This document shows positions 9,982-17,660 of a DNA stretch of 64,000 nt, in pieces. The DNA lies in the NCBI RefSeq assembly GCF_000381925.1, contig NZ_KB907307.1:2480001-2544000 (forward strand), in the 5' to 3' direction. Source of the stretch: Nocardia sp. BMG111209. Its GTDB lineage: Bacteria; Actinomycetota; Actinomycetes; Mycobacteriales; Mycobacteriaceae. Below the pieces are notes generated by a model. That model worked only from the letters and a program-made list of their open reading frames with translations, did no database searches and was not told the origin of the DNA. Numbering within the stretch: the stretch's first letter is position 1; every line of letters starts with the position of its first letter. Made by a program: the position numbers and the translations under genes.

Positions 9982-9996
9982 CTGCAAGCATTACAG
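9982..9996. promoter_or_regulatory. Operator of the shared palindromic motif
   Basis: CTGCAAGCATTACAG at 9982-9996 matches CNGTAWNNNWTACNG with one change in the left arm. A second imperfect copy (ATACAG ... ATACTG) lies immediately to its left. The site is between the divergently transcribed Rieske oxygenase and luciferase-like genes and could control both. Confidence 0.6.
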
Positions 9997-10053
9997 TAAT
10001 GATAGGCACAAACCGCCGGAGGTCAAGCTGACCGGACGAGGAGTTCTCCCACG

Positions 10054-11136
10054 ATGACGACTTCCGACACCCGCACACTGGACGAACTGGGTTATTACCT
10101 GCTCGCCGGCGCCGCCGGGCAAGGACCCGCCGCCCTGCCCGGTGAGGCCCGGCAAGGGGAGCAGCTCGGTTTCGGCACGGCGTTCATATCCGAACGCTGG
10201 AACGTGAAGGAGGCGTCGTCACTGGTCGGCGCCGCCTGCGCCGTGACCAGCCACATGCAGATCGCCACTGCCGCAACGAATCACAACACCCGCCATCCAC
10301 TCGTCACCGCCTCCTGGGCCACCACGATGCACCGACTGTCCGGCGCGCGGTTCACCCTGGGCATCGGCCGCGGCGTCGCCGCCATGTATCAGGCGTTCGG
10401 TATCCCGGCCGTCACCACCGCTCAGATGGAGGACTGGGCGAACGTCATGCGGCGGCTCTGGCACGGTGAGGTCATCCTCGGCCACGACGGGCCGCTCGGC
10501 AAATACCCTGTCCTGGCGCTGGATCCGGAATTCGACGAGGACATCCGGCTGGCCCTGGTGGCCTTCGGCCCCAACAGCCTCGCGCTCGGCGGCCGGGCCT
10601 TCGACGATGTCGTCCTGCACACCTACTTCACCCCGGAAACGTTGCAACGCAGTGTGCGGACGGTGAAGGAGGCCGCCGAGCGCGCCGGTCGTGATCCCGG
10701 CAGCGTTCGGGTCTGGTCGTGCCTGGCGACCGTCGGTGATCACCTGCCCGAGGACGTACGGTTGAAGAAGACGGTGGGGCGGCTGTCCACCTACCTGCAA
10801 GGCTACGGCGACCTGCTGGTCGAGACCAACGGCTGGGATCCCGCCGTACTGAAGCGTTTTCGCGAAGATCCGGTGGTCACGGCGGTGCCGGGCGCTATCG
10901 ACGGCAAGGCGACGACCGAACAACTCGAGCACATCGCCGGACTGTTCCCGGACGAGTGGTTCTCCGCCGCCGCCACCGGATCCGCGCGCGAGTGTGCCGA
11001 TCGCGTCCGCACCGAATTCGACCTCGGCGCCGACCGCGTCATCATGCACGGGGCGACACCGGCGGAACTGAGCCCGATCGTCGCCGCCTACCGCGAGGGG
11101 GACGCGCGCGCAGGCGCGCGGCCCTCGCGCCTGTGA
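10054..11136 (+). CDS. Luciferase-like (LLM) F420-dependent oxidoreductase
   Basis: 360 residues with the bacterial-luciferase TIM-barrel pattern. It looks most like the actinobacterial subgroup annotated as probable F420-dependent oxidoreductase (MSMEG_2249-like, TIGR03857). Visible supports are the N-terminal GYYLLAG strand, GFGTAFISERWN, and the mid-protein FTLGIGRGV turn. Such enzymes use coenzyme F420 (or FMN) for hydride transfer or Baeyer-Villiger-type steps. It is divergent from the Rieske gene across a shared operator. A decayed acyl-CoA dehydrogenase follows 35 bp downstream. Confidence 0.85.
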   Translation: MTTSDTRTLDELGYYLLAGAAGQGPAALPGEARQGEQLGFGTAFISERWNVKEASSLVGAACAVTSHMQIATAATNHNTRHPLVTASWATTMHRLSGARFTLGIGRGVAAMYQAFGIPAVTTAQMEDWANVMRRLWHGEVILGHDGPLGKYPVLALDPEFDEDIRLALVAFGPNSLALGGRAFDDVVLHTYFTPETLQRSVRTVKEAAERAGRDPGSVRVWSCLATVGDHLPEDVRLKKTVGRLSTYLQGYGDLLVETNGWDPAVLKRFREDPVVTAVPGAIDGKATTEQLEHIAGLFPDEWFSAAATGSARECADRVRTEFDLGADRVIMHGATPAELSPIVAAYREGDARAGARPSRL

Positions 11137-11171
11137 CACATGACCGACGAATCGCTGCGGGAGAACCGATC

Positions 11172-11760
11172 ATGCTCGACACCGCCACCCCGGAGCAGCG
11201 CCTGCTGCTCGACTCCTCCACCGATTTCATCGATCGGCACTGCCCGCTCGCAGCTGTTCGCGACCGCCGGTACCGGGCCCCCGGCCCGACCGCGGAGTAC
11301 CGCCGCCGAGCTCGGCCGGCACGGTCGACCAGCGCGACAAGGTACTGCCGGCCCTGATCGGCGGGGAGCGGTCGGCCACGTGGGCCGCCGGGATCCCGCG
11401 GCTGCACGGCCCGCACGGCGAACTGCGCGCCTCCCCCGACGGCAGCGGAACATCCGGCGCGGCAACACTGTCCGGGACGACGACCTTCGTCACCGACGGC
11501 ACGACCGCCGACGGGATCCTGGCCACCGCGACGAGCGCCGACGGTCCCGTCCAGTACCTGCTGCCCGCCGCGGCACCGGGTATCACGGTGACGGCGCTCG
11601 AATCACTCGACATCTCCCGCTCGTTCAGCGAGATCTCGTTCGAGGCGGCGCCGGTCCGGTCGACCGACCTGGTCGGAACACCCTGGGGGACAGCCGATCT
11701 GGTCGACACGCAGATCAGGTCCTCCGCGACGCCGAACACTGGAACCATCGGATCGGCTGA
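11172..11760 (+). pseudogene. Decayed acyl-CoA dehydrogenase
   Basis: The frame from ATG 11172 reads MLDTATPEQRLLLDSSTDF, a typical FadE N-terminus, preceded by GGGAGAA. After about 45 codons similarity moves to another frame, where from about 11336 a middle-domain-like stretch appears (TFVTDGTTADGILATA, LDISRSFSEISFE). Much of the N-terminal helical domain and all of the C-terminal domain with the catalytic residue are missing. It is therefore a frameshifted and deleted remnant, in line with the neighbouring relics. Exact ends are approximate. Confidence 0.75.
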
Positions 11761-12102
11761 CAGGTCGACAGGCGCTTCGCATCCACATCACCGGCAATGG
11801 TGGTAGGCGGCCACAGCGAATTCACCGCGATTACCGTCACCACGCAATTCCGCGGACAATCCCGGTGTGGTCAGCGAAATACCACAATAAAGTCCGGTGT
11901 TATCCGGTCGGGACCGTCCCGGAATGTCATACCACAAAGGCGTGCGGCTGCCGACAGTAGTACCCGTGGTAAGCTTTACCGTGCCTATTTCAGCCGATCC
12001 GGTCCGCTACGCCCCGAGATCGCGGTCGATGCCGGACAGCGGCGCAGCGAAGGCAACCCGGGCGACCGGAACACCCGAGATGAACCGGAGGTATGAGCGG
12101 GC
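11761..12102 (+). other. Intergenic region upstream of the first TetR gene
   Basis: About 340 bp without a credible gene. It is less GC-rich than its surroundings and holds the palindrome at 11967-11981 and the promoter of the TetR gene. Confidence 0.5.
11967..11981. promoter_or_regulatory. Operator variant upstream of TetR gene 1
   Basis: TGGTAAGCTTTACCG contains the perfect inverted repeat GGTAA-GCT-TTACC and fits the shared motif CNGTAWNNNWTACNG except at its first base. It lies 120 bp before the TetR start, the arrangement expected for autoregulation. Confidence 0.55.
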
Positions 12103-12924
12103 ATGGCCAAGCAGGGAACCGCAGACAAGCGGCCGAGGCGCGAGCGTGGCTCGCTGAATCCGGACGACATCATCGACGGCGCCTTCGAACTGGCCGAAGA
12201 GGTCTCGATCGACGGCCTGAGCATGCCGCTGCTGGGAAAATACCTCGACGTGGGTGTCACCAGCATCTACTGGTACTTCCGCAAGAAGGACGATCTGCTC
12301 GATGCCATGACCGATCGGGCACTGCAGAAATACATATTTCAGATGCCATTGCTCGCAACCGGTGATTGGCGCGAAACCCTCGCCGAGCACGCGCGCACGA
12401 TGCGGCAGATATTCATCACGGATCCCATTCTGTGCGACCTCGTCCTGATTCGCGGGGTCATGAGTTCACAGGCGGGCCGTTCCGGGGCGGATATGACCGA
12501 GGCGGTGGTCAGCAGCCTGGTCCGCGCCGGGCTCGCCACCGACGACGCGTTCGACACCTATTCTGCCGTGCACCTCCTCGTCCGCGGTTCCGTTGTGCTG
12601 CAACGGCTGTACGACAAGAACAAGGAGCTGGACGGCAAGGCGAATGCCTACTACGAGAGGCTGATCATCGAGCCGGAGTCGACACCGCTGCTCGCGCGGG
12701 CGGCCGCCGAGGGACGCCGATCGGGCGTCCCGGACGACCACAACTTCGAATTCGGCCTGACCTGCATTCTCGACCATGCCGAGCGGGCGATCGCGGCCGG
12801 ATCCGCGACGCAACCGGCCGAACGACCCGCCACCAAACGGCTTGCGAAGAAGACCGCCATCGCCGAGGTCACCGAGCACGCTGCCAACGCGCGCCGTTCG
12901 CGGAAATCGACCACAAGCCGCTGA
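12103..12924 (+). CDS. TetR-family transcriptional regulator (paralogue 1)
   Basis: 273 residues. A basic N-terminal tail (about 15 residues) is followed by a TetR helix-turn-helix: LNPDDIIDGAFELAEEVSID, then the recognition segment GVTSIYWYFRKKDDLLDAM. The C-terminal half is a ligand-binding helical domain with a Lys/Arg-rich tail (RLAKKTAIAEV, ARRSRKSTTSR). It is clearly paralogous to the regulator at 21005-21820: SLDGLSMP/SIDGLSMP, SIYWYF and DWRETL recur. The palindrome upstream suggests self-repression. Likely effector is a CoA thioester or the substrate itself, as for KstR-like repressors; that is inference. Confidence 0.9.
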   Translation: MAKQGTADKRPRRERGSLNPDDIIDGAFELAEEVSIDGLSMPLLGKYLDVGVTSIYWYFRKKDDLLDAMTDRALQKYIFQMPLLATGDWRETLAEHARTMRQIFITDPILCDLVLIRGVMSSQAGRSGADMTEAVVSSLVRAGLATDDAFDTYSAVHLLVRGSVVLQRLYDKNKELDGKANAYYERLIIEPESTPLLARAAAEGRRSGVPDDHNFEFGLTCILDHAERAIAAGSATQPAERPATKRLAKKTAIAEVTEHAANARRSRKSTTSR

Positions 12925-13117
12925 ACCTACCGCCGCGGGTGGCGAATCCGGACCACAGCTGGAATGGGTTGGTCAGCACCGCTTTTTCGTCCACGATGGG
13001 GACGAGCCCGGTGTGACCACGGCGAACTCATCGTGATCCCACCGGGCCCGATGACAACACGCGTCCGGCATCTGCCGCGGCCGCGCCGTCGCGGCAGATC
13101 CGGAAGCGGGTTGCGGA

Positions 13118-13888
13118 CTACTTGGGCTGGAATCGCTGGGCGCCGTCTATCCGGACGACCTCGCCGTTGATGTAGGTATTCGCCAGCAGATGCTCGGCCA
13201 GGTTCGCGTACTCGTCCGGAGTGCCCAACCGCTTGGGGAACGGCACGGTCGCAGCGAATTTCGACAGCCCCTCCTCACCGATGAGTTCCATCAGCGGGGT
13301 GCGCATGGTGCCCGGGGCGATACTGTTGACTCGAATCTTGACCGCGGCCAGGTCCCGGGCGCCGGTCAGGGTCAGCGAGATGACTCCGCCCTTCGCGGCC
13401 GAATACGCCGACTGCCCCATCTGGCCCTCGTATCCGGCGATGGAACTCGTCATGACGATCGCGCCGCGCTCACCATCGGCTTTCGGCTCGAGCGTCGCGA
13501 TCTTCGCCGCTGCCAGCCGCAGCACGTTGTACGTGCCGGTCAGATACAGGGCGATCGTGTCGGCGAAGCCCTTCAGGGGAGCCGGGCTGCCGTCCCGGCC
13601 GACCACCTTGTCCCGCACGCCGAAACCACCGTGCGCGATCACCGAGTACCGCAGGGTCCCCAGCGTGTCGGCCGCCGCCAGCGCCTCTTCGACCGCATCC
13701 TCGCTCAACACGTCCGTGCGCACATAGATGGCGCGCTCGCCCAGCTCCGCGGCGAGCGCGCTCGCCTTGTCGTCGGCGAGATCGGCGATGACGACGCCCG
13801 CCCCCGCGGCGTGCAGGTGGCGGACCGTCGCCGCACCCAGGCCGCCGGCGCCGCCGGTGACCAGAACAACTTCACCCTCGAACGACAC
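13118..13888 (-). CDS. SDR, 3-hydroxyacyl-CoA dehydrogenase type II-like
   Basis: 256 residues. Cofactor motif TGGAGGLG, active-site strand SSIAGYEGQMGQSAYSAAK and C-terminus NGEVVRIDGAQRF resemble the HSD17B10/type-2 3-hydroxyacyl-CoA dehydrogenase group of SDRs. The usual NNAG is replaced by IAHGG. Expected reaction: NAD-dependent oxidation of a 3-hydroxyacyl-CoA in side-chain beta-oxidation, just before the thiolase step encoded next door. ATG start at 13888. Promoter and a strong palindrome lie upstream at 14061-14083. Confidence 0.87.
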   Translation of the reverse strand: MSFEGEVVLVTGGAGGLGAATVRHLHAAGAGVVIADLADDKASALAAELGERAIYVRTDVLSEDAVEEALAAADTLGTLRYSVIAHGGFGVRDKVVGRDGSPAPLKGFADTIALYLTGTYNVLRLAAAKIATLEPKADGERGAIVMTSSIAGYEGQMGQSAYSAAKGGVISLTLTGARDLAAVKIRVNSIAPGTMRTPLMELIGEEGLSKFAATVPFPKRLGTPDEYANLAEHLLANTYINGEVVRIDGAQRFQPK

Positions 13889-13971
13889 TGTTTCTCCTCG
13901 ATATGCGAATAATTATGTCCGACAGGCGATGTCGGCGTTCGGCCCGGTGAACACCGGTGCGACTACAGGTT

Positions 13972-14028
13972 TCAGGCCCCGACCCAGTTCGGGGTGCGTT
14001 TCTGAGCGAAGGCGATCGCCCCTCCCGT
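13972..14028 (-). pseudogene. C-terminal remnant of an enoyl-CoA hydratase
   Basis: Reading leftwards, the frame gives TGGAIAFAQKRTPNWVGA followed by a stop. This is the usual tail of EchA-type proteins (EG-x-x-AFxxKRxPxW). An in-frame stop lies a few codons upstream and nothing else of the gene remains, so it is a relic between the thiolase and SDR genes. Confidence 0.65.
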
Positions 14029-14060
14029 TCGTCAAGCCTCGCCGGCAATCTGCACACGAT

Positions 14061-14083
14061 ATTACTGTAATACTTACAGTAAT
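14061..14083. promoter_or_regulatory. Perfect 10+10 palindrome, best operator of the set
   Basis: Arms ATTACTGTAA and TTACAGTAAT are perfect inverted repeats around a 3-bp centre (TAC). The core CTGTAATACTTACAG (14065-14079) matches the shared motif. It sits between the end of the thiolase gene and the start of the SDR gene, which it probably controls. Confidence 0.7.
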
Positions 14084-14108
14084 AGAAGTTCATTCTTCCG
14101 TCCCGGTT

Positions 14109-15284
14109 TCACACCTCGACGACGATCGCTCCACCCTGACCGCCACCGGCACACATCGCCGCGACACCGATTCCGCCACCGCGCCTTCGCAATTCGTACA
14201 GCAAGGTGGTGACCATCCGGGCACCGGAGGCCGCAATCGGATGGCCCAGACTGCACCCGCTGCCGGAGAAGTTCACCAGATCCTCGTCCAAGCCGTACTC
14301 CCTGGTCGCAGCGATGGGCACCGAGGCGAACGCCTCGTTGATCTCCCACAGCGTGACGTCCGACGGGGACAGCCCCGCCCGGCCGAGCACCTTACCGATC
14401 ACCCGGACCGCGCCGAGACCGGTATCACGGGGCGGGACAGCGGCATTCGCGACGGCACGGATCGTGCCGAGCACCGTCAGATGCTCCGCGGCGGCGAAGG
14501 CGTCGTCCACGACCACCACAGCTGCCGCGGCATCGTTGGTGCCGCTGCTGTTCCCGGCGGTGATGGAGAATCCCTCGATCTCGGGATGCAGCACCTTCAG
14601 CCCGGCCAGCTGCTCCAACGTGGTCCCCCGGCGCGGATGCTCGTCCACCGCGAAATCGGTGACCGAACCGTCGGCCCGCGCCACCTTCAGCGGCAAGATC
14701 TCCTCGAGGAACTTCCCGGCGTCGATGGCCGCGACGGCGCGCTGATGCGACCGCAAGGCCCAGGCGTCCATCTCCTCCCGCGAAATGCCCACGGCCCGAG
14801 CCGTATTCCAGCCGACGGTGATCGACATGTCCTTCGTCGGCGCGTCGGGCGTCTCGGGATGGCTCGGCGGAATCCACTGATCCACGAAGGTGAGCTCCGG
14901 CCCCGGGACGCGCATCTTCATCAGCGGGGTCATGGACAGCGACTGCACGCCGCCGGCGACCAGCACCCGCTCCCAGCCGGCGGCCACGTACGCCGCCGCG
15001 TCGGCGATCGCGGTGAGGCTCCCGGCGCAGTGCCGATTCACGGCCTGCCCGGGAACCTCGGCATAGCCACTGGCGACTGCGGCATGGCGAGCGAGATCAC
15101 CACCGCCGTAATGCGATTCGGCGAGAATGATGTCGTCGATCACGGTGGGATCGACGCCCGCCCGGCGCACCACCTCCGGTACGACGGCGGCCGCGAGCGT
15201 CTCCGGCGGGACATTCACCAACGATCCCTTGAACGAACGGCCGATGGCGGTGCGGACGGCGCCGACGATGACAGGTCTTGGCAT
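14109..15284 (-). CDS. Acetyl-CoA acetyltransferase-type thiolase
   Basis: 391 residues starting MPRPVIVGAVRTAIG, a typical degradative thiolase opening. The nucleophilic Cys86 lies in NRHCAGS, the catalytic His348 in SLGHP, and the second acid/base Cys378 in MCAGGGQGGA, so all three catalytic elements are present. It should cleave a 3-oxoacyl-CoA with CoA, the last beta-oxidation step. The start at 15284 is the first Met consistent with the family. It reads away from the divergent amidohydrolase, with two copies of the shared operator in the gap. Confidence 0.92.
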   Translation of the reverse strand: MPRPVIVGAVRTAIGRSFKGSLVNVPPETLAAAVVPEVVRRAGVDPTVIDDIILAESHYGGGDLARHAAVASGYAEVPGQAVNRHCAGSLTAIADAAAYVAAGWERVLVAGGVQSLSMTPLMKMRVPGPELTFVDQWIPPSHPETPDAPTKDMSITVGWNTARAVGISREEMDAWALRSHQRAVAAIDAGKFLEEILPLKVARADGSVTDFAVDEHPRRGTTLEQLAGLKVLHPEIEGFSITAGNSSGTNDAAAAVVVVDDAFAAAEHLTVLGTIRAVANAAVPPRDTGLGAVRVIGKVLGRAGLSPSDVTLWEINEAFASVPIAATREYGLDEDLVNFSGSGCSLGHPIAASGARMVTTLLYELRRRGGGIGVAAMCAGGGQGGAIVVEV

Positions 15285-15350
15285 GGTCTCAACCTCTGTG
15301 GTGTCCGGCTGCCACACAGGGCAGCGTTCGGGAACTGCCGAAATTACTTA

Positions 15351-15365
15351 CCGTATAACATACAG
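15351..15365. promoter_or_regulatory. Operator of the shared palindromic motif (thiolase side)
   Basis: CCGTATAACATACAG matches CNGTAWNNNWTACNG and is 66 bp upstream of the thiolase start on the minus strand. Confidence 0.55.
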
Positions 15366-15419
15366 TACAATAATCGGTAGAATCCTGGGTCACATACGGT
15401 CACCGCCGACCAGGCACGT

Positions 15420-15530
15420 TCAGCCGTCGCAAGGTGCTCGGGGCGGGCCCCGCTTGTTGAGGATGACCTCCAGCGGGAAGTTCGAGGGACAGATGGCGGC
15501 GACCACGCCGACGGGCTCCTTCGGTGCACC
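15420..15530 (-). pseudogene. Aldehyde dehydrogenase fragment
   Basis: Reading leftwards, KEPVGVVAAICPSNFPLEV can be recognised as the conserved ALDH segment EPxGVVxxIxPWNFPxE, here with the conserved Trp changed to Ser. It ends at a stop 17 codons later and has no start, no NAD site and no catalytic Cys. It is a 37-codon relic in the divergent promoter region. Confidence 0.65.
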
Positions 15531-15546
15531 ATGATGGTGTGATCAA

Positions 15547-15561
15547 CTGTAAATATTACCG
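15547..15561. promoter_or_regulatory. Operator of the shared palindromic motif (amidohydrolase side)
   Basis: CTGTAAATATTACCG (15547-15561), arms CTGTAA/TTACCG around ATA, is 81 bp upstream of the amidohydrolase start. Together with the site at 15351 it gives each divergent gene its own copy. Confidence 0.6.
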
Positions 15562-15641
15562 TATAGTACTCAGCACGGTCGGGTCACCCAAAGCCGTCAG
15601 TTTGACCGTTGTGTCTACAGTAAGTCCAAGAGGAGGTTGCC

Positions 15642-16937
15642 GTGGACAAGAACGACATGATCCTGATCAGCGTCGACGACCACATCATCGAACCGCCGGA
15701 CATGTTCGCGAACCACCTGCCGCGGAAGTACATCGCGGACGCGCCGCGGCTGATCCACACCGACGACGGCGCCGACGTGTGGAAGTTCCGCGACGTGACG
15801 GTGCCGAACGTCGCGCTCAACGCCGTCGCCGGGCGGCCGAAGGAGGAGTACGGCCTCGAGCCCGACGGGCTCGACGAGATCCGGCCGGGCTGTTTCGACG
15901 TCCACGAACGGATCAAGGACATGAACGCCGGCGGCGTGCTGGCCTCGATGAACTTCCCTTCGTTCCCCGGCTTCGCCGCCCGGCTGTTCGCCACCGACGA
16001 TCCGGACTTCTCGCTGGCGCTGGTGCGGGCCTACAACGACTGGCACATCGATGAATGGTGCGGTGCGTACCCCGGCCGGTTCATCCCGATGGCGCTGCCG
16101 GTGAGCTGGGACGCCGACGCCTGCGCCGGCGAGGTGCGCCGCTGCGCTGCCAAGGGCGTGCACTCGCTGACGTTCAGCGAGAATCCAGCGGCGCTGGGCT
16201 ATCCCAGCTTCCACGACGAGTACTGGAATCCGTTGTGGCGGGCCCTGGTCGAGACCGACACGGTGCTCAGCATCCACATCGGCTCGTCGGGGCGACTGTC
16301 GATCCCGGCGGTCGACTCACCGCCGGACGTGATGATCACCCTGCAACCACTGAATATCGTGCAGGCCGCCGCGGATCTGCTGTGGTCCCGGCCGATCAAG
16401 GACTACCCCGATCTGAAGATCGCGCTGTCCGAAGGCGGCACCGGCTGGATCCCCTACTTCCTGGAACGGGTCGACCGCACTTTCGAGATGCATTCCGCAT
16501 GGACCGCACAGGATTTCGGCGGCAAGCTACCGTCGGACGTGTTCCGCGACCATTTCGTCACCTGCTTCATCAGCGATCCGGTCGGGATCAAACTGCGCCA
16601 CCAGATCGGCATCGACAACATCACCTGGGAGATGGACTACCCACACAGCGACTCGATGTGGCCGGACGCTCCCGAGGTCCTCGAGCGGGTGCTCGCGGCC
16701 GAGAACGTCCCCGACGACGAGATCGACAAGATGACCCACCGGAACGCGATGCGGTGGTACTCCTTCGATCCGTTCACACACATTCCGCGAGAGCAGGCAA
16801 CGGTCGGCGCGCTGCGGGCCGCCGCCGCGGGCCACGACGTCAGCATCCGTGCCCGCAGCCATCGGACCACCGACTCGGCGCACAAGCTCGAGGCCTTCCA
16901 GTCCCAGATCAGGGCGGCCACCGCGCATTCCCGTTGA
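15642..16937 (+). CDS. Amidohydrolase-2 family metal-dependent hydrolase/decarboxylase
   Basis: 431 residues from a GTG start with AGAGGAGG just upstream. The N-terminal SVDDHIIEPPDMF provides the D-x-H-like metal motif of this family and EMDYPHSDSMWP the late Asp/His pair; HIGSSG is the central His strand. These TIM-barrel enzymes hydrolyse or decarboxylate, but the substrate is not evident. It resembles the actinobacterial amidohydrolases commonly found among fadE/echA genes in degradation islands. Preceded by its own operator, it converges on the shortened hydratase gene, whose stop lies about 65 bp beyond. Confidence 0.87.
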   Translation: MDKNDMILISVDDHIIEPPDMFANHLPRKYIADAPRLIHTDDGADVWKFRDVTVPNVALNAVAGRPKEEYGLEPDGLDEIRPGCFDVHERIKDMNAGGVLASMNFPSFPGFAARLFATDDPDFSLALVRAYNDWHIDEWCGAYPGRFIPMALPVSWDADACAGEVRRCAAKGVHSLTFSENPAALGYPSFHDEYWNPLWRALVETDTVLSIHIGSSGRLSIPAVDSPPDVMITLQPLNIVQAAADLLWSRPIKDYPDLKIALSEGGTGWIPYFLERVDRTFEMHSAWTAQDFGGKLPSDVFRDHFVTCFISDPVGIKLRHQIGIDNITWEMDYPHSDSMWPDAPEVLERVLAAENVPDDEIDKMTHRNAMRWYSFDPFTHIPREQATVGALRAAAAGHDVSIRARSHRTTDSAHKLEAFQSQIRAATAHSR

Positions 16938-17003
16938 CAGGCAACCCATCCCGATCCCCACCGGGTTTGTCGTACCGACCGTACGACAAGCCCGGAAGAG
17001 CAC

Positions 17004-17630
17004 CTACCCGGACACCTGCTTCTTCATCCCGTCGAGGGCGATGAGCACCGGCACACCGCATTCGGAGATCGCGTGCGCGTGTCCGAGCTGATGGATGTCG
17101 AAGACCGCCCGCACCGCGGCCGTGAACCCCTGGATGTCGAGGGTCTGGTTGACCGCTCGCTTGGCCATCCGCAGAGCGAAGGGATGTTTGGCGGCGATCT
17201 CTACCGCCAGCTGCCGGGTGGCCGATTCGAGATCGTCGCGGGGCACGACCCGGTTCACCATGCCGACCCGGTGGGCCTCCTCGGCATCGATCGGACGGCC
17301 GGTGAACAGGATCTCCTTCGCCAACCGCGCGCCGAGTTCCCAAGTGTGACCGTGGTATTCGACCCCGCCGATACCCATCGAGACCAGCCACTTCTGTTCG
17401 GGGTCACGGGTGTTCCACGTCCTCGGGTCGATATCGTGACCGGAGGAGAAATGTTTCCCGTTGCCGCGCAACACGATCACCCGAACCTCCGGATCGCGTT
17501 CGGCGCGCGTCCACGCCGCGTCCAGATCGTCCAGCATCGGCATGTTCTGGGCGTTGGCGAGTTCCGGGCGGTTCAGGGTGATCGTCGCGACGGCGTCTTC
17601 GACGTCGTACAGCACGAGATCAGCGCTCAT
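17004..17630 (-). CDS. Enoyl-CoA hydratase/isomerase family protein with internal deletion
   Basis: Only 208 residues versus the usual 255-270. The N-terminus (ITLNRPELANAQNM, FSSGHDID) and C-terminus (YHGHTWELGARLAKEILFTG, GMVNRVV) align well with the crotonase fold. However, the central segment that should carry the second oxyanion-hole glycine (a G-x-x-x-GGG-type strand) and the following D-L strand is absent, joining near QKWLVSMGIGG at about 17375-17390. The frame is kept, so a protein may still be made, but hydratase activity is doubtful. ATG start, 30 bp after the stop of the acyl-CoA dehydrogenase gene, so it is the last gene of that operon. Confidence 0.75.
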   Translation of the reverse strand: MSADLVLYDVEDAVATITLNRPELANAQNMPMLDDLDAAWTRAERDPEVRVIVLRGNGKHFSSGHDIDPRTWNTRDPEQKWLVSMGIGGVEYHGHTWELGARLAKEILFTGRPIDAEEAHRVGMVNRVVPRDDLESATRQLAVEIAAKHPFALRMAKRAVNQTLDIQGFTAAVRAVFDIHQLGHAHAISECGVPVLIALDGMKKQVSG

Positions 17631-17660
17631 GGTGGTACCTGTCCTTCCGTGGGCCGGGTC

